A DNA stretch of 53,750 nucleotides from Rahnella bonaserana (GCF_019049675.1 NZ_JAFMOW010000044.1:1-53750), one strand, 5' to 3'; counted from the stretch's first letter, positions 1 to 12,761 are shown. Numbers and translations are program-made. The notes: a model not told the origin generated them from the letters alone.

Positions 1-25
1 TTCGCGGCCTTTTTGATGTTTTCAC

Positions 26-322
26 TTATTCTTTCGGAGTGGCATTCTCTACACGACTCTTCAATTTCTGTCCCGGACGGAAAGTCACCACACGACGCGC
101 CGTGATCGGAATATCTTCGCCGGTTTTCGGGTTACGTCCCGGACGTTGGTTTTTGTCACGCAGATCAAAGTTGCCAAAGCCAGACAGTTTTACTTGCTCG
201 CCATTTTCCAAAGCACGACGGACTTCTTCGAAAAATATCTCAACAAGGTCTTTGGCATCCCGTTTGCTCAGCCCGAGCTTCTCAAACAGGTGTTCTGACA
301 TTTCAGCTTTAGTAAGCGCCAT
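26..322 (-). CDS. ihfA: Integration host factor subunit alpha
   Basis: This 98-residue protein is the alpha subunit of IHF, the heterodimeric nucleoid protein that bends DNA sharply at specific sites and acts in recombination, replication and transcription. The HU/IHF fold is complete. It includes the segment [21 protein letters not shown], read as residues about 46-66, which forms the DNA-embracing beta arm with the intercalating proline. Length equals the usual family length (about 99). It starts 4 bases after the pheT stop, so it is probably cotranscribed with pheST as in E. coli, although E. coli also has internal promoters for it. The identification is very secure from sequence and context. 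Confidence 0.97.
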   Translation of the reverse strand: MALTKAEMSEHLFEKLGLSKRDAKDLVEIFFEEVRRALENGEQVKLSGFGNFDLRDKNQRPGRNPKTGEDIPITARRVVTFRPGQKLKSRVENATPKE

Positions 323-326
323 AGGT

Positions 327-2714
327 TCAATCCCTCAAGGATGCTTGGAATCGCTGTTTTAGAGCCTCTACACATTTTGCAACGGTAGCGGCGATCTCCT
401 CTTCTTCCAGTGTACGGCCGGTATCCTGCAACACCAGACTGATAGCCAGGCTCTTGTAACCTTCAGCTACGCCCTTGCCACGGTACACATCAAACAAGTT
501 TACGCCAACTACCTGATTTGCGCCAACTTTCTTGCACTCTGCCAAAATATCGTCTGCGGGCACGTTTTCGGCCACTACTACAGCGATGTCACGACGGTTC
601 GCCGGGAAGCGAGAAATCTCTTTCGCATCAGGCAGTACGCGGTCTGCGACCTTGTTCCATAACAATTCGAAGACCACGGTACGACCATTGAGATCGAGTT
701 TACGTTCCAGCTCAGGGTGTACTACACCAATGAAACCAATACGTTCGCCGCGTAAATAAATCGCTGCGCTCTGCCCAGGATGCAGCGCAGGATTTACTTC
801 AACCTTGAACTGTACATCGTTCATTTTGCCGGTAAGCTCAAGAATAGCCTCAAGATCACCTTTCAAATCGTAGTAGTCAACTGCCTGACGCGCCAGATCC
901 CAATGCTCTTCATTTTTAGTACCGGAGATCACACCAGACAGCATGACGTCCTGACGGATACCCAAATCGGCTTTTGTATCAGGGACAAAGCGCAGGCCGC
1001 TTTCAAATAAACGCACGCGACTTTGCTGACGATTTTGGTTATTCACCACCGCAGTCAGCAGGCCAGACCACAGGGAAAGACGCATTGCTGACATTTCTAC
1101 CGAAATCGGGCTTGGCAAAATCAGCGCTTCTTCGCCAGGATGCAGGAGAGCCTGAACTTTGGGATCCACAAAACTATAGGTGATCGCTTCCTGGAAGCCA
1201 CGGTCAACCAGCAGATTTTTCACACGTTTCAGCGGCAAATTCGCTTCACGGTGTTTAGTCATCACCAGACTGGCTTTCACTGGCACATCAGGAATGTTGT
1301 TGTAGCCGTAAACACGGGCCACTTCTTCCACCAGGTCTTCTTCGATTTGCATATCGAAACGCCAGCTTGGCGCGACAGCCACCCAGTGATCGCCGTTGTG
1401 CTGAACCTGACAGCCCAGACGGGTCAGAATATCGGTCACCTGCGCGTCTTCTACATGGTGACCAATCAGGCGATCCAGCTTTTCACGACGCAGTGTGATG
1501 GTCGCCGCTTTTGGCAAATGCTCCTGGGAAGTGGCATTGATGACCGGACCGGCTTCACCACCACAAATGCTCAGCAGCAGCGCAGTTGCGCGCTCAATAG
1601 CTTTGAATTGCAGCTCAGGATCCACACCACGTTCATAGCGATGAGAAGCATCAGTATGCAGCCCCTGACGGCGTGCACGGCCAGTGATGGAAAGCGGAGC
1701 AAAGAACGCAGATTCCAGCAGGACATCCTGCGTTTCATCATTCACACCAGAATATTCGCCACCAAAGATACCGGCCATCGCCAGTGCTTTCTCGTGGTCA
1801 GCGATCACCAGCGTATCTTCCGCCAGTTTAGCTTCGGTACCATCGAGCAACGTTAATGCTTCGTCTTTTTGCGCCATGCGCACGACGATGCCGCCGGCGA
1901 TGCGATTCAAATCGAACGCATGCATTGGCTGGCCGAGTTCGAGCAGCACGAAGTTAGTAATATCAACGACAGCATCGATAGAACGGATACCGCAGCGGCG
2001 CAGTTTTTCACGCATCCACAGCGGCGTTGCGGCCTTAACGTTGATGCCTTTAACCACACGGCCCACATAGCGCGGACACGCCTGAGGCGCCTGCACGTCA
2101 ATGGAGATTGTGGCGTCAAGGGTGGCTTTCACCGGATTGATTTCTGGCTCAACCAGCGGCAGTTGATTAATCACCGCCACATCACGCGCTACGCCCAGAA
2201 TGCCCAGACAGTCTGCACGGTTTGGCGTCACGCTGATTTCGATAATGGAGTCATCAAGCTTCAGGAATTCACGGATATCGGTACCGACCGGTGCATCCAG
2301 CGGCAATTCGATGATACCGTCATGATCTTCGGAAATACCCAACTCAGAGAAAGAACACAACATGCCTTCTGAAGGCTCACCACGCAGCTTGGCGGCTTTG
2401 ATTTTAAAATCACCCGGCAACACGGCGCCCACGGTCGCGACGGCAACTTTAAGGCCCTGACGGCAGTTTGGTGCGCCACAAACGATGTCCAGCAGGCGAT
2501 CGCCACCGACATTCACTTTAGTCACACGCAGTTTATCTGCGTTAGGGTGCTGACCACATTCGACAACTTCACCGACAACCACGCCATTAAATGCGCCGGA
2601 AACCGGGTCCACGCCATCGACTTCAAGGCCAGCCATGGTGATTTGGTCTGATAATGCTTCGCTGCTGATGGCTGGGTTTACCCACTCACGCAACCAGAGT
2701 TCACTGAATTTCAT
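327..2714 (-). CDS. pheT: Phenylalanine--tRNA ligase beta subunit
   Basis: This is the beta subunit (795 residues, as in E. coli) of the alpha2-beta2 phenylalanyl-tRNA synthetase, a cytoplasmic enzyme that charges tRNA-Phe and edits mischarged tyrosine. The N-terminal part carries the EMAP/tRNA-binding-like domain (residues about 40-150), followed by the B5 and B3/4 editing domains. The C-terminal anticodon-recognition FDX-ACB domain is visible near [12 protein letters not shown]. The gene follows pheS after 14 bases and precedes ihfA by 4 bases, forming one operon. Expression should follow pheM attenuation upstream. Nothing abnormal is seen. Confidence 0.98.
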   Translation of the reverse strand: MKFSELWLREWVNPAISSEALSDQITMAGLEVDGVDPVSGAFNGVVVGEVVECGQHPNADKLRVTKVNVGGDRLLDIVCGAPNCRQGLKVAVATVGAVLPGDFKIKAAKLRGEPSEGMLCSFSELGISEDHDGIIELPLDAPVGTDIREFLKLDDSIIEISVTPNRADCLGILGVARDVAVINQLPLVEPEINPVKATLDATISIDVQAPQACPRYVGRVVKGINVKAATPLWMREKLRRCGIRSIDAVVDITNFVLLELGQPMHAFDLNRIAGGIVVRMAQKDEALTLLDGTEAKLAEDTLVIADHEKALAMAGIFGGEYSGVNDETQDVLLESAFFAPLSITGRARRQGLHTDASHRYERGVDPELQFKAIERATALLLSICGGEAGPVINATSQEHLPKAATITLRREKLDRLIGHHVEDAQVTDILTRLGCQVQHNGDHWVAVAPSWRFDMQIEEDLVEEVARVYGYNNIPDVPVKASLVMTKHREANLPLKRVKNLLVDRGFQEAITYSFVDPKVQALLHPGEEALILPSPISVEMSAMRLSLWSGLLTAVVNNQNRQQSRVRLFESGLRFVPDTKADLGIRQDVMLSGVISGTKNEEHWDLARQAVDYYDLKGDLEAILELTGKMNDVQFKVEVNPALHPGQSAAIYLRGERIGFIGVVHPELERKLDLNGRTVVFELLWNKVADRVLPDAKEISRFPANRRDIAVVVAENVPADDILAECKKVGANQVVGVNLFDVYRGKGVAEGYKSLAISLVLQDTGRTLEEEEIAATVAKCVEALKQRFQASLRD

Positions 2715-2728
2715 GTGATATTCCCGCC

Positions 2729-3844
<1,116 letters not shown>

Positions 3845-3886
3845 CTACTTTTCGTTTCTTCTCTTACGCGCGAAAGCCTTCCTGAG

Positions 3887-3931
3887 TCAGGCGCTAAAGT
3901 AAAAAAAGAAACGGAAAATAGCAGCATTCAT
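3887..3931 (-). CDS. pheM: pheST operon leader peptide
   Basis: A 14-codon reading frame encodes MNAAIFRFFFYFSA, with five phenylalanines. It is nearly identical to the E. coli PheM leader. It is a sensor rather than a functional protein: ribosome progress through the Phe codons controls the downstream attenuator at 3815-3838 and hence pheS-pheT. It lies between rplT and pheS as expected. Confidence 0.95.
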   Translation of the reverse strand: MNAAIFRFFFYFSA

Positions 3932-4042
3932 GCTTGCGTTACCTTATCGGTTGTAAATTTTGTGCCGGGATTGAAACGGGATTCTGCATATCAAACAAAG
4001 GGTATTAAACAACGAAACACAATGTTTTTAAACACAAAATAT

Positions 4043-4067
4043 AAAAGAGGGAGCAAGCTCCCTCTTT
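4043..4067 (-). terminator. Terminator after rplT
   Basis: A near-perfect 10-bp inverted repeat (AAAGAGGGAG at 4044-4053 and its complement at 4058-4067, tetraloop CAAG) is followed on the minus strand by TATATTTTG. It lies directly after the rplT stop. It separates the infC-rpmI-rplT transcript from the pheM-pheST unit, probably with partial readthrough. Confidence 0.85.
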
Positions 4068-4075
4068 CACCTGAC

Positions 4076-4447
<372 letters not shown>

Positions 4448-4474
4448 TTATATTCTAGATTAAAAAAAGTGTAT

Positions 4475-4672
4475 TTATGCGTACGGCAGACATGCAGAGA
4501 CCAGACCCAAATCGTTCTTGGATACCAGGCCTTTTGGACGCAAGTGACGTTTACGCTTAGTAGCTTTTTTGGTCAGAATATGACGCAGGTTTGCGTGCTT
4601 ACGCTTAAAACCACCGTTGGCGGTTTTTTTGAAGCGTTTAGCGGCGCCGCGTACTGTTTTGATCTTTGGCAT
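4475..4672 (-). CDS. rpmI: 50S ribosomal protein L35
   Basis: This is a 65-residue basic ribosomal protein beginning [14 protein letters not shown], the standard L35 N-terminus. An in-frame ATG four codons upstream gives a longer version, but the family start at 4672 is preferred. It lies between infC and rplT in the conserved order. Confidence 0.97.
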   Translation of the reverse strand: MPKIKTVRGAAKRFKKTANGGFKRKHANLRHILTKKATKRKRHLRPKGLVSKNDLGLVSACLPYA

Positions 4673-4767
4673 TTTAAATTCCACTTCGCATTGTTATTAA
4701 CATGAATCAGAAAGGCGAATCCAGCATACGCGGTGCGAACACCGCGCAGCAGGATTACTTGGAAGCC

Positions 4768-5322
<555 letters not shown>

Positions 5323-7251
5323 TTATTCCTCCAGTTGATGAAGACTTCTGCTGCGGATTTCCGCCAGCAGTTTGTCAACGACTTCGCTAACATCCATGCT
5401 TCCTAAGTCTTTGCCGCGGCGGGTACGAACAGCAACTTTGCCTGCTTCGACCTCTTTATCGCCACAAACTAACATATAAGGAACACGGCGTAGCGTGTGT
5501 TCGCGAATTTTAAAGCCAATCTTCTCATTTCTCAAGTCGGCTTTAACGCGAATGCCTGCATCTTGCAGTTTTTTAGTTAATTCTTCGACATAGGTAGCTT
5601 GTGTATCAGTGATATTCATGATCACTACCTGAACCGGAGCCATCCATGTTGGGAAGAAGCCAGCGTATTCTTCAGTCAGAATACCGATGAAACGCTCCAT
5701 TGAACCCAGGATAGCACGGTGAATCATTACCGGGACCTGACGGTCGTTGCTTTCGCCAATATAAGAGGCGTTCAAGCGACCAGGTAATGAAAAGTCGAGC
5801 TGCACGGTACCACACTGCCACGCACGATCCAAACAATCATGCAAGGTAAATTCAATTTTCGGACCGTAGAACGCCCCTTCACCTGGCTGATATTCGAACG
5901 GAATGTTGTTTTCGGTCAGCGCGGCTGCCAGATCATCCTCAGCACGAGTCCACATTTCGTCAGTACCAATGCGCTTCTCAGGACGGGTGGATAATTTCAC
6001 CACAATCTTTTCGAAGCCAAAAGTGCTGTACATGTCATAAACCATGCGGATACAGCTGTTCACTTCATCACGTACCTGCTCTTCAGTACAGAAGATGTGG
6101 GCATCATCCTGAGTGAAGCCACGAACGCGCATCAGGCCATGCAATGCACCTGACGGCTCATTACGGTGGCAGCTGCCGAACTCGGCCATACGCAGCGGCA
6201 GATCACGGTAGGATTTGAGACCCTGGTTGAAGATCTGTACGTGACCCGGGCAGTTCATCGGTTTAATGCAATATTCACGGTTTTCAGAAGAAGTGGTGAA
6301 CATTGCTTCTTTGTAGTTTTCCCAGTGACCTGTTTTTTCCCAGAGCACACGGTCCATCATGAACGGACCTTTCACTTCCTGATAGTCGTATGACTTCAGT
6401 TTCATGCGTACGAAGGCTTCCAGTTCACGGAAAATAGTCCAGCCGTCGTTGTGCCAGAACACCATACCTGGCGCTTCTTCCTGCATGTGATACAGGTCGA
6501 GTTGCTTACCAATTTTACGGTGATCGCGTTTACCGGCCTCTTCCAGACGCTGAATATAGGCATTAAGTTGCTTTTTATCTGCCCATGCAGTGCCGTAGAT
6601 ACGTTGCAGCATTTTGTTATCACTGTTGCCACGCCAGTAAGCACCGGAGGTTTTCTGCAGTTTGAAATGATGGCAAAAACGCATGTTCGGTACGTGCGGA
6701 CCACGGCACATATCGACGTATTCTTCATGGTGGTATAAGCCCGGATGATCATCATGACTGATGTTTTCATCCAGAATGGCCACTTTGTATTCTTCGCCAC
6801 GGCTTGCAAAGGTATCGCGCGCTTCCTGCCAGCTGACTTTCTTTTTAATAACGTCGTAATTCTTTTCAGCCAGTTCGTGCATACGCTTTTCAAGCAGTTC
6901 GATGTCTTCCTGAGTCAACGTACGATCTAAATCGACGTCGTAGTAGAAGCCATTATCGATAACCGGACCGATAGCCATTTTGGTGTCCGGCCACAGTTGC
7001 TTGATGGCATGACCCAAAAGGTGCGCACAGGAGTGGCGCAAAATTTCAAGACCGGCTTCGTCTTTAGCGGTGATGATCGCCAGTTGTGCATCGGTTTCAA
7101 TCAGGTCAGTTGCATCAACCAGTTCGCCGTTAACGCGACCCGCGATACAGGCTTTAGCCAGACCCGGACCGATATCAAGCGCAACATCAAGAGGAGAAAC
7201 GGGGCGATCAAAAACGCGCTGGCTTCCATCAGGAAGAGTAATGACAGGCAT
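5323..7251 (-). CDS. thrS: Threonine--tRNA ligase
   Basis: This is a 642-residue class II synthetase that charges tRNA-Thr. In order it contains a TGS domain (1-60), the second additional/editing domain (about 65-225, with the [10 protein letters not shown] segment), the catalytic core (about 240-535) and the anticodon-binding domain (about 540-642). Zinc ligands are recognisable as the Cys of MNCPGH, the His of QDDAHIF and the His of motif 3 [11 protein letters not shown]. Its end overlaps the infC ribosome site. E. coli ThrRS represses its own mRNA through tRNA-like leader hairpins; the 289-base leader region here is long enough for this, but the fold was not tested. Confidence 0.98.
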   Translation of the reverse strand: MPVITLPDGSQRVFDRPVSPLDVALDIGPGLAKACIAGRVNGELVDATDLIETDAQLAIITAKDEAGLEILRHSCAHLLGHAIKQLWPDTKMAIGPVIDNGFYYDVDLDRTLTQEDIELLEKRMHELAEKNYDVIKKKVSWQEARDTFASRGEEYKVAILDENISHDDHPGLYHHEEYVDMCRGPHVPNMRFCHHFKLQKTSGAYWRGNSDNKMLQRIYGTAWADKKQLNAYIQRLEEAGKRDHRKIGKQLDLYHMQEEAPGMVFWHNDGWTIFRELEAFVRMKLKSYDYQEVKGPFMMDRVLWEKTGHWENYKEAMFTTSSENREYCIKPMNCPGHVQIFNQGLKSYRDLPLRMAEFGSCHRNEPSGALHGLMRVRGFTQDDAHIFCTEEQVRDEVNSCIRMVYDMYSTFGFEKIVVKLSTRPEKRIGTDEMWTRAEDDLAAALTENNIPFEYQPGEGAFYGPKIEFTLHDCLDRAWQCGTVQLDFSLPGRLNASYIGESNDRQVPVMIHRAILGSMERFIGILTEEYAGFFPTWMAPVQVVIMNITDTQATYVEELTKKLQDAGIRVKADLRNEKIGFKIREHTLRRVPYMLVCGDKEVEAGKVAVRTRRGKDLGSMDVSEVVDKLLAEIRSRSLHQLEE

Positions 7252-7540
7252 GTTAATTCCTTAATCTACAGTGGTGCCCCACACGACAGAGCACATCTAG
7301 AAAAATATTTGAGTGTAATTTCATGTAGTTATTCACGCTATTCAGCTTTACTTTGCCAAATATAGGCACCCTGGAATACATCACGTAATTGTATCGGGAT
7401 GCGACGTGAAAACAGGCAACGAGTTTAACACCCGTAAAGTGCGAATTTCCAGCAACCTGTGTTGCTTAATGTGGATATTTTTCGTGTAATCCCCACCGGT
7501 GAGATAAGGTATTCAGAGAAACATGAGATAAGGGAAGCAT
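7252..7540. promoter_or_regulatory. thrS leader / marC upstream region
   Basis: This is the divergent intergenic region between thrS and marC. The thrS ribosome site (TTAAGGAATTAAC before ATG) is visible at its left end and the marC site (AAGGGAAGC) at its right end. By analogy it should hold the thrS operator, but I could not assign its hairpins or promoters with confidence. Confidence 0.4.
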
Positions 7541-8221
7541 ATGTCTGAAGTCAGGCTGTTATTTGAAGCAATAGGTTTGGGTTTGGTGGTCCTCCTTCCG
7601 CTGGCAAATCCCCTGACTACCGTGGCGCTGTTGCTCGGTCTTTCAGGGAAAATGACTACGCAGGAAAGAAACCAGCAATCGCTGATGGCCTCTGTGTATG
7701 TCTTCATCATCATGATGGTGGCGTATTACGCTGGTCAGCTGGTCATGAACACATTTGGGATTTCTATTCCCGGCCTGCGAATTGCAGGGGGTTTAATCGT
7801 CACTTTTATCGGATTCAGAATGCTTTTCCCACAACCCCATGTGGAAGAGAGGGTACTGATTGAGAATAAAACCGAGGAAATGAGGAAACAGGAATCGCCA
7901 AATATTGCCTTCGTTCCGCTGGCTATGCCAAGCACGGCGGGCCCGGGGACTATAGCGATGATCATCAGCAGCGCGTCTACCGTGCGGGATTCTGATTACC
8001 CTCACTGGGTCATCACCGTCGCACCGGTGATTATCTTCTTTTTAGTCGGGCTGATTTTATGGATAACGCTGCGCAGTTCAGGTGCGATTATGCGCCTGGT
8101 CGGCAAGAGCGGGATTGAAGCGATTTCGCGACTGATGGGATTTCTGCTGGTGTGTATGGGGGTTCAGTTTGTAATTAACGGGATCCTTGAAATCATCAAG
8201 ACATTACCGCCAGCAGCCTGA
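7541..8221 (+). CDS. marC: MarC/NAAT-family inner membrane protein
   Basis: This is a 226-residue polytopic membrane protein with about six hydrophobic segments. It is very close to E. coli MarC over its whole length, with shared stretches such as [19 protein letters not shown] and [19 protein letters not shown]. The family is named for neutral amino acid transport or multiple antibiotic resistance loci, but MarC has no proven role in resistance. A good ribosome site (AAGGGAAGC) precedes the start. It is not next to marRAB here. It converges with emtA across a short hairpin. Confidence 0.93.
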   Translation: MSEVRLLFEAIGLGLVVLLPLANPLTTVALLLGLSGKMTTQERNQQSLMASVYVFIIMMVAYYAGQLVMNTFGISIPGLRIAGGLIVTFIGFRMLFPQPHVEERVLIENKTEEMRKQESPNIAFVPLAMPSTAGPGTIAMIISSASTVRDSDYPHWVITVAPVIIFFLVGLILWITLRSSGAIMRLVGKSGIEAISRLMGFLLVCMGVQFVINGILEIIKTLPPAA

Positions 8222-8232
8222 GTTGCTGGCGG
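8207..8232. terminator. Hairpin between convergent marC and emtA
   Basis: A perfect 9-bp inverted repeat (CCGCCAGCA at 8207-8215, TGCTGGCGG at 8224-8232) overlaps the marC stop and lies 12 bases from the emtA stop. There is no T-run on either side, so it may be a weak bidirectional terminator or an RNA-end stabiliser. Confidence 0.5.
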
Positions 8233-8243
8233 TACCTCAACGC

Positions 8244-8879
8244 TTATCGCATGGCAAGGTAAGCGTTGTTCACCTTCCACAAATAACGCGGTGCCTGAGG
8301 CGCAGGATGGTTCTTCTGCACATGCTGGGAAAACTCAGCAGGTGTCATCAGATTAATCTTCGCAATGGCGTAGGTTTTATCTTTCGCAAACGTCCTCAGC
8401 AACGCACCTGCCCCGTTCACGTAAGCTAATGTCGTCGCATAACGACGGGTTTCAGGGTTGCTGATGCCTGCCAGTTGCTGTTGCAGGATACTCAGATACG
8501 CCGTACCCAGGTCAATATTCACCGCCGGATCTTTTAAATCACGTGGCGTAGGCTGACCGTAACGTCCTTTCATCCGGTAGGCATCGCGTCCTGCCGTTGA
8601 GGCCTTTAGCTGCATTAACCCAATCGCATTCGATTTGCTGACAACGGTTGGGTTATATCCAGATTCGACCTGAATGATTGCTTTAACAAGTGTTTCGTCT
8701 ACGCCGTAAGTATTTGCCGCCTGGTGAATAACATCACCATAAGGCCCCGGATGCATTAATGAAGTATCCCGCTGAGGTGGCGGTGATGGATTCAAAAAAC
8801 GCGTAGTTTGAACCGGTGTTTCTTTAGCGCAACCCGCCAGTAATAGCGCGGCCATCAAATAAAGAATGTTTGGTTTCAC
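8244..8879 (-). CDS. emtA: Endo-type membrane-bound lytic murein transglycosylase (EmtA/MltE-like)
   Basis: This lipoprotein lytic transglycosylase cleaves glycan strands of peptidoglycan to 1,6-anhydromuramyl products. The GTG at 8879 is chosen as start. It follows a GAGAGAG ribosome site and immediately begins a lipoprotein signal (KPNILYLMAALLLAGC) with lipobox LLAGC. The longer frame to 8933 would bury that signal. The SLT domain has the catalytic Glu in IIQVESGYNP, followed by SKSNAIGLMQLKAS and AYVNGAGALLRTF, closely matching E. coli EmtA. With 211 residues it is slightly longer than E. coli EmtA (203), mainly in the linker after the lipid-attachment Cys. The neighbours differ from the E. 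coli emtA locus. Confidence 0.88.
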   Translation of the reverse strand: MKPNILYLMAALLLAGCAKETPVQTTRFLNPSPPPQRDTSLMHPGPYGDVIHQAANTYGVDETLVKAIIQVESGYNPTVVSKSNAIGLMQLKASTAGRDAYRMKGRYGQPTPRDLKDPAVNIDLGTAYLSILQQQLAGISNPETRRYATTLAYVNGAGALLRTFAKDKTYAIAKINLMTPAEFSQHVQKNHPAPQAPRYLWKVNNAYLAMR

Positions 8880-9201
8880 GTTATCTCTCTCGCGACTGGG
8901 ACGAGATGTAGCATATACATCTTCTTTCCACACCTGAATATATTTTTAGTCTATTATTATTATTGTTTTGTTAAACAAGGGAGTTAGGAACATGTCGATA
9001 AGACAATTCCGCATATAAAACCTCTTTCATGTCACATATTCTGAAAATAACCGATTCATTGATTACACTCTCAGTCCGTCCACGTCGTAAATTGCATCAA
9101 TTAACATCATCATCTGATTAAGCCGTGCGCCGGATCGGGTTTTTAAAGCAGAGAAAACGCTAACTTAATGAATTATCGGGCCAGTCAGAAGGGGTAATAC
9201 C
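8880..9201. promoter_or_regulatory. Divergent intergenic region emtA/yniA
   Basis: This 322-base noncoding region should hold both divergent promoters. The part at 8940-8975 is very AT-rich. I see no operator that I can name. Confidence 0.3.
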
Positions 9202-10071
9202 ATGTGGCAAGCCGTCAATCGTTTGTTGAGTGAACACCTAGGCAGTGCAGAAATCCGCGAACGTGTTGAACTGCCGGGAGGTGATATCCATCCGGCATGG
9301 CGGTTGAGCTATGGTGACAGGGACGTGTTTGTGAAATGCAATGCGCGCGAGATGCTGCCTATTTTTGCGGCAGAAGCCGATCAACTCGCCCTGCTTGCGC
9401 GTAGCCAGACCGTCCGGGTACCGGAAGTTTACGGGGTAGGCAGTGACCGTGATTACAGCTTTCTTATGCTCGAATACATCCCACAAAAACCGCTGGATGC
9501 GCACAATGCCTATGTTTTAGGGCAACAACTTGCCGCTTTGCACCAATGGAGTGAACAGCTGCAATTTGGTCTCGATTTCGATAATGAACTGGCGACGCTC
9601 CCGCAACCTAATAGCTGGCAACGACGCTGGGCCACGTTTTTCGCTGAACAACGGATTGGCTGGCAGTTACAACTGGCGGCAGAGAAAGGGATGACATTCG
9701 GCAATATTGAAGACATTACCGCGCTGGTTCATGCGCGGTTGCAGAATCATCAGCCGCAGCCATCTTTATTACACGGCGATTTATGGCCACATAACTGCGG
9801 ATTATCTGAAAACGGCCCCGTTATTTTCGACCCGGCGTGTTACTGGGGCGACAGAGAATGTGATCTGGCCATGTTGCCGTTGTATCCCAATGTTCCGTCT
9901 CAGTTATATGACGGCTATCAGAGTAAAACGCCGTTGCCGGAGGACTTCATTTCCAGGCAACCTCTCTACCAGTTATATTATCTGCTCAACCGCAGTAACT
10001 TATTCGGAGGCCAGCATCTGGTGGTGGCGCAACGTGCGGTGGAGAGACTTTTACACGATGACATCAATTAA
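9202..10071 (+). CDS. yniA: Fructosamine kinase family protein YniA
   Basis: This 289-residue cytoplasmic protein of the fructosamine-3-kinase/APH-like family is collinear with E. coli YniA. Family members phosphorylate glycated amines or ketosamines, so that the adduct decays and the protein or small molecule is deglycated. The kinase signatures are visible: LLHGDLWPHN (catalytic loop with HGD) and IFDPACYWGDRECDLAML (metal-binding DPA). The start ATG follows GAAGGGGT. It is convergent with yniB and separated from it by a strong terminator. The true substrate of YniA is not established here. Confidence 0.92.
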   Translation: MWQAVNRLLSEHLGSAEIRERVELPGGDIHPAWRLSYGDRDVFVKCNAREMLPIFAAEADQLALLARSQTVRVPEVYGVGSDRDYSFLMLEYIPQKPLDAHNAYVLGQQLAALHQWSEQLQFGLDFDNELATLPQPNSWQRRWATFFAEQRIGWQLQLAAEKGMTFGNIEDITALVHARLQNHQPQPSLLHGDLWPHNCGLSENGPVIFDPACYWGDRECDLAMLPLYPNVPSQLYDGYQSKTPLPEDFISRQPLYQLYYLLNRSNLFGGQHLVVAQRAVERLLHDDIN

Positions 10072-10091
10072 TGCAGCACTCTTTTAGCGCC

Positions 10092-10130
10092 AAAAAAAAG
10101 GCCTGAATACGTGAATATTCAGGCCTTATT
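10092..10130. terminator. Bidirectional terminator between yniA and yniB
   Basis: A 10-bp perfect stem (GGCCTGAATA with its complement, at 10100-10125) is flanked by an A8 run on the left and TTATTTAT on the right. It can terminate both convergent genes. Confidence 0.85.
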
Positions 10131-10196
10131 TATATCTTTTACAACGCTCAGCCACATATCAAGTCACAACGAAATGTTATGAATATGTTGTATGAA

Positions 10197-10748
10197 CTAT
10201 CCGGTGATTAACCCTAATAATTTCAAAATGAAATACCCGATAACTGCAATGATGATCGGCAGAATATACAACGGGAAATACTGCACCAAAATAGTGTGCC
10301 GGGGTATCACAATGCGCTCTTCAATCTGAGGACGAGTCCGTCCTTCTGCGCCTTTCGCCTGCTCAAGGATAAGCTGATCCTGGATCCCCTCGCGAATATG
10401 TTTCACCTGACGGGACATTCTTGCGCCGGAAGCCTGAAGTGCCAGCCCCACAAAAATCAGCCAGTAGATGATGAAGAACATGATATTCGCACTTGTCACG
10501 CCCTGCCCCAGAGACGGAACCGGCGAGTTGTACCAAAAAACGTTCAAAAATGAAGTGTTAAACTTAATCATATCAACCATCACGTGGACAAAGTCCAGCA
10601 TAACAGCATTGATGCCCTGCTCCGTTTTAGTATGCTGATTGATAAAGGTTAGCAGTGAGATCAGCGTTGAAAGCAGCGCAGGAATAAAAATAATCCATCC
10701 TGCAATCCGTTTAATCACTGCCACACGTCCGGCCTGTTGGTACGTCAT
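10197..10748 (-). CDS. yniB: YniB family inner membrane protein
   Basis: This 183-residue protein matches E. coli YniB along its length (shared TYQQAGR start, GINAVMLDF, FWYNSP, GLALQ.SGARMSRQ). Three hydrophobic segments are seen (about 14-34, 84-105, 155-178), suggesting an inner-membrane protein. The function is unknown. The gene order yniA-yniB-yniC is conserved with E. coli. Confidence 0.88.
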   Translation of the reverse strand: MTYQQAGRVAVIKRIAGWIIFIPALLSTLISLLTFINQHTKTEQGINAVMLDFVHVMVDMIKFNTSFLNVFWYNSPVPSLGQGVTSANIMFFIIYWLIFVGLALQASGARMSRQVKHIREGIQDQLILEQAKGAEGRTRPQIEERIVIPRHTILVQYFPLYILPIIIAVIGYFILKLLGLITG

Positions 10749-10939
10749 GAATTCCCCTTATTAGGATACCTTAAGCAACAGCTAAGTTTACCCACAGAAA
10801 GGTTTTCCCGCCCAATGTTTTAATCAGTTAGCACCTCTTCAGTGCCAGCGCCGATATCACTTGTCTGTACAACAGATTTCATCCGCGCAGAAGCCAATGA
10901 TACAGTGAGGGTCTATTCACTGTTAGGGAGTCCGCTTTC

Positions 10940-11605
10940 ATGGCTTATGTCCGCCCTGTTGATGCAGCAATTTTCGATATGGATGGTCTGTTAATTGATT
11001 CTGAACGGTTGTGGGTTCAGGCAGAACTGGACGTTTTCAGCAGCCTTGGCGTCGATATTTCTCAGCGACATTTGCTGCCCGACACTCTTGGGTTGCGTAT
11101 CGATCAGGTCGTCAGAATGTGGTATCAGGTACTGCCGTGGCAGGGACCAGGTCAGGCGGAAGTGGCTTCGATGGTCATTGCCCGTACCATTGAACTGGTA
11201 GAACAAACCCGGCCATTGTTGCCTGGCGTTAATCACGCGCTTGAATTGTGCCGTGATCAGGGGCTGAAGATTGGCCTGGCCTCCGCGTCACCTTTATTCA
11301 TGCTCGATACCGTGCTGGAAATGTTCAATCTGCAATCCTATTTCCAGGTTCGCGTGTCTGCCGAGAAACTGCCTTACAGCAAACCGCATCCTGAAGTTTA
11401 CCTGCAGGCTGCCGGTGAGTTAGCGGTCGACCCGCTGAACTGCGTCACGCTCGAAGACTCTTTTAATGGCATGATTGCCACGAAAGCCGCGCGTATGCGT
11501 TCTGTTGTCGTACCGGACAAAGAATACTTTGCCGATCCGCGTTGGGCGCTGGCTGATATCAAACTCGCTTCTCTCGAAGAATTACGTACAGCCCATATCA
11601 GTTGA
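10940..11605 (+). CDS. hxpB: HAD sugar phosphatase (2-deoxyglucose-6-phosphatase type)
   Basis: This is a 221-residue HAD-superfamily phosphatase equivalent to E. coli YniC/HxpB, which hydrolyses hexose phosphates including 2-deoxyglucose 6-phosphate. Motif I FDMDGLLIDS has the nucleophile Asp and the acid/base Asp. Motif II is in LASASP, motif III Lys in KPHPEVYL, and motif IV in LEDSFNGM. The ATG follows GTTAGGGAGTCC. It lies divergently from yniB as in E. coli. In E. coli ydjM follows directly; here kduI-kduD is inserted between them. Confidence 0.93.
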   Translation: MAYVRPVDAAIFDMDGLLIDSERLWVQAELDVFSSLGVDISQRHLLPDTLGLRIDQVVRMWYQVLPWQGPGQAEVASMVIARTIELVEQTRPLLPGVNHALELCRDQGLKIGLASASPLFMLDTVLEMFNLQSYFQVRVSAEKLPYSKPHPEVYLQAAGELAVDPLNCVTLEDSFNGMIATKAARMRSVVVPDKEYFADPRWALADIKLASLEELRTAHIS

Positions 11606-11750
11606 TCTCAATGTCAGTTGAAATAAATGTGCAGCGGCTGCGGTTGCTGCGCACCTTCCCACCGCCCTCATCCCTGGTTCACACACTTCCCCTGCCACAA
11701 ATTTCGCAGCGAGGTTTTATTTCGCAAACCTTGAACTGACTCATAAAATA

Positions 11751-11769
11751 AATAAAACGTTATTTCATT
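11751..11769 (+). promoter_or_regulatory. KdgR operator upstream of kduI
   Basis: AATAAAACGTTATTTCATT matches the KdgR consensus (AATRAAAYRnYRTTTYATT) at every defined position on both strands. It lies 150 bases before the kduI start. The repressor gene kdgR is in this same window (15955-16746). Binding should be relieved by 2-keto-3-deoxygluconate. Confidence 0.85.
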
Positions 11770-11773
11770 TTTA

Positions 11774-11802
11774 TTGAATTCGTATGCCAATGAACCTATT
11801 CT
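11774..11802 (+). promoter_or_regulatory. Probable sigma-70 promoter of kduID
   Basis: TTGAAT (11774-11779) and TATTCT (11797-11802) are 17 bases apart and lie directly downstream of the KdgR box. The arrangement suggests that the operator abuts the -35 element. The promoter is inferred by eye only. Confidence 0.5.
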
Positions 11803-11918
11803 TTCTGCAACAAGGACGAGCCGGGAGCTCTCCTGCTTCTGTACGCTGTCACTGCCACGCAACGGTCAGACTCGCCCGGTAAGTCCTCCTTAACCGATAT
11901 CCAACGAGAGGCACCGAC

Positions 11919-12755
11919 ATGCAAGTTCGTCAAAGCATTCACAGCGACCACGCAAAAACGCTTGATACCGCTGAATTACGCCGCGAATTTCTCATCGAGA
12001 AAATTTTTGAAAAAAATGCCTACACCATGACCTACAGTCATATCGACCGCATCATTGTCGGTGGCGTTATGCCTGCCGAAAAAACGGTATCTGTGGGCGA
12101 TGAAGTGGGTAAACAGCTTGGCGTGAGCTATTTCCTTGAACGTCGCGAACTGGGCGTGATCAACATTGGCGGCCCAGGTCTTATTGTGGTTGATGGCACG
12201 ACCTATGAAATTGGTCATGAAGAAGCGCTGTATGTCGGCAAAGGGGCAAAACTTGTCGAATTCAGTAGCGTTAATGCGGCTACACCTGCCAAGTTTTACT
12301 ATAACAGCGCCCCTGCCCATACCACTTTCCCGAACAAAAAGATCACGCTGGCGGAAGCTTCACCACAGACTATCGGTGATGCCGCAACCAGTAACCGCCG
12401 CACTATCAATAAATTTATCGTGCCTGATGTACTGGAAACCTGCCAGCTGACCATGGGGCTGACCAAGCTCGAAGAAGGCAGCCTGTGGAACACCATGCCT
12501 TGCCACACTCACGAACGCCGCATGGAAGTCTATTTCTACTTCAACATGGAAGCGGAAACCGCCGTATTCCACATGATGGGGAAACCGCAGGAAACCCGTC
12601 ATTTATTAGTGCATAACGAGCAGGCGGTGATTTCGCCAAGCTGGTCGATTCATGCTGGTGTAGGGACAAAAAACTACACCTTCATCTGGGGTATGGTAGG
12701 AGAAAATCAGGTATTCGACGATATGGATCACGTCAAGGTCAGCGAACTGCGCTAA
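11919..12755 (+). CDS. kduI: 5-dehydro-4-deoxy-D-glucuronate isomerase
   Basis: This is a 278-residue cupin-type isomerase that converts 5-keto-4-deoxyuronate to 2,5-diketo-3-deoxygluconate in pectin and hexuronate breakdown. The zinc site is in [15 protein letters not shown] (two His and Glu), with the last ligand His in SIHAGVG. Length equals E. coli KduI. The ATG follows AACGAGAGGC, a good ribosome site. It forms an operon with kduD 76 bases downstream and lies behind a perfect KdgR box. Confidence 0.97.
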   Translation: MQVRQSIHSDHAKTLDTAELRREFLIEKIFEKNAYTMTYSHIDRIIVGGVMPAEKTVSVGDEVGKQLGVSYFLERRELGVINIGGPGLIVVDGTTYEIGHEEALYVGKGAKLVEFSSVNAATPAKFYYNSAPAHTTFPNKKITLAEASPQTIGDAATSNRRTINKFIVPDVLETCQLTMGLTKLEEGSLWNTMPCHTHERRMEVYFYFNMEAETAVFHMMGKPQETRHLLVHNEQAVISPSWSIHAGVGTKNYTFIWGMVGENQVFDDMDHVKVSELR

Positions 12756-12761
12756 CTCTCA

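Noticed and set aside
1140-1856. Long open frame opposite pheT (238 codons)
   Set aside because: It is antisense to a highly conserved gene, has no ribosome site and its composition follows from pheT codon use.
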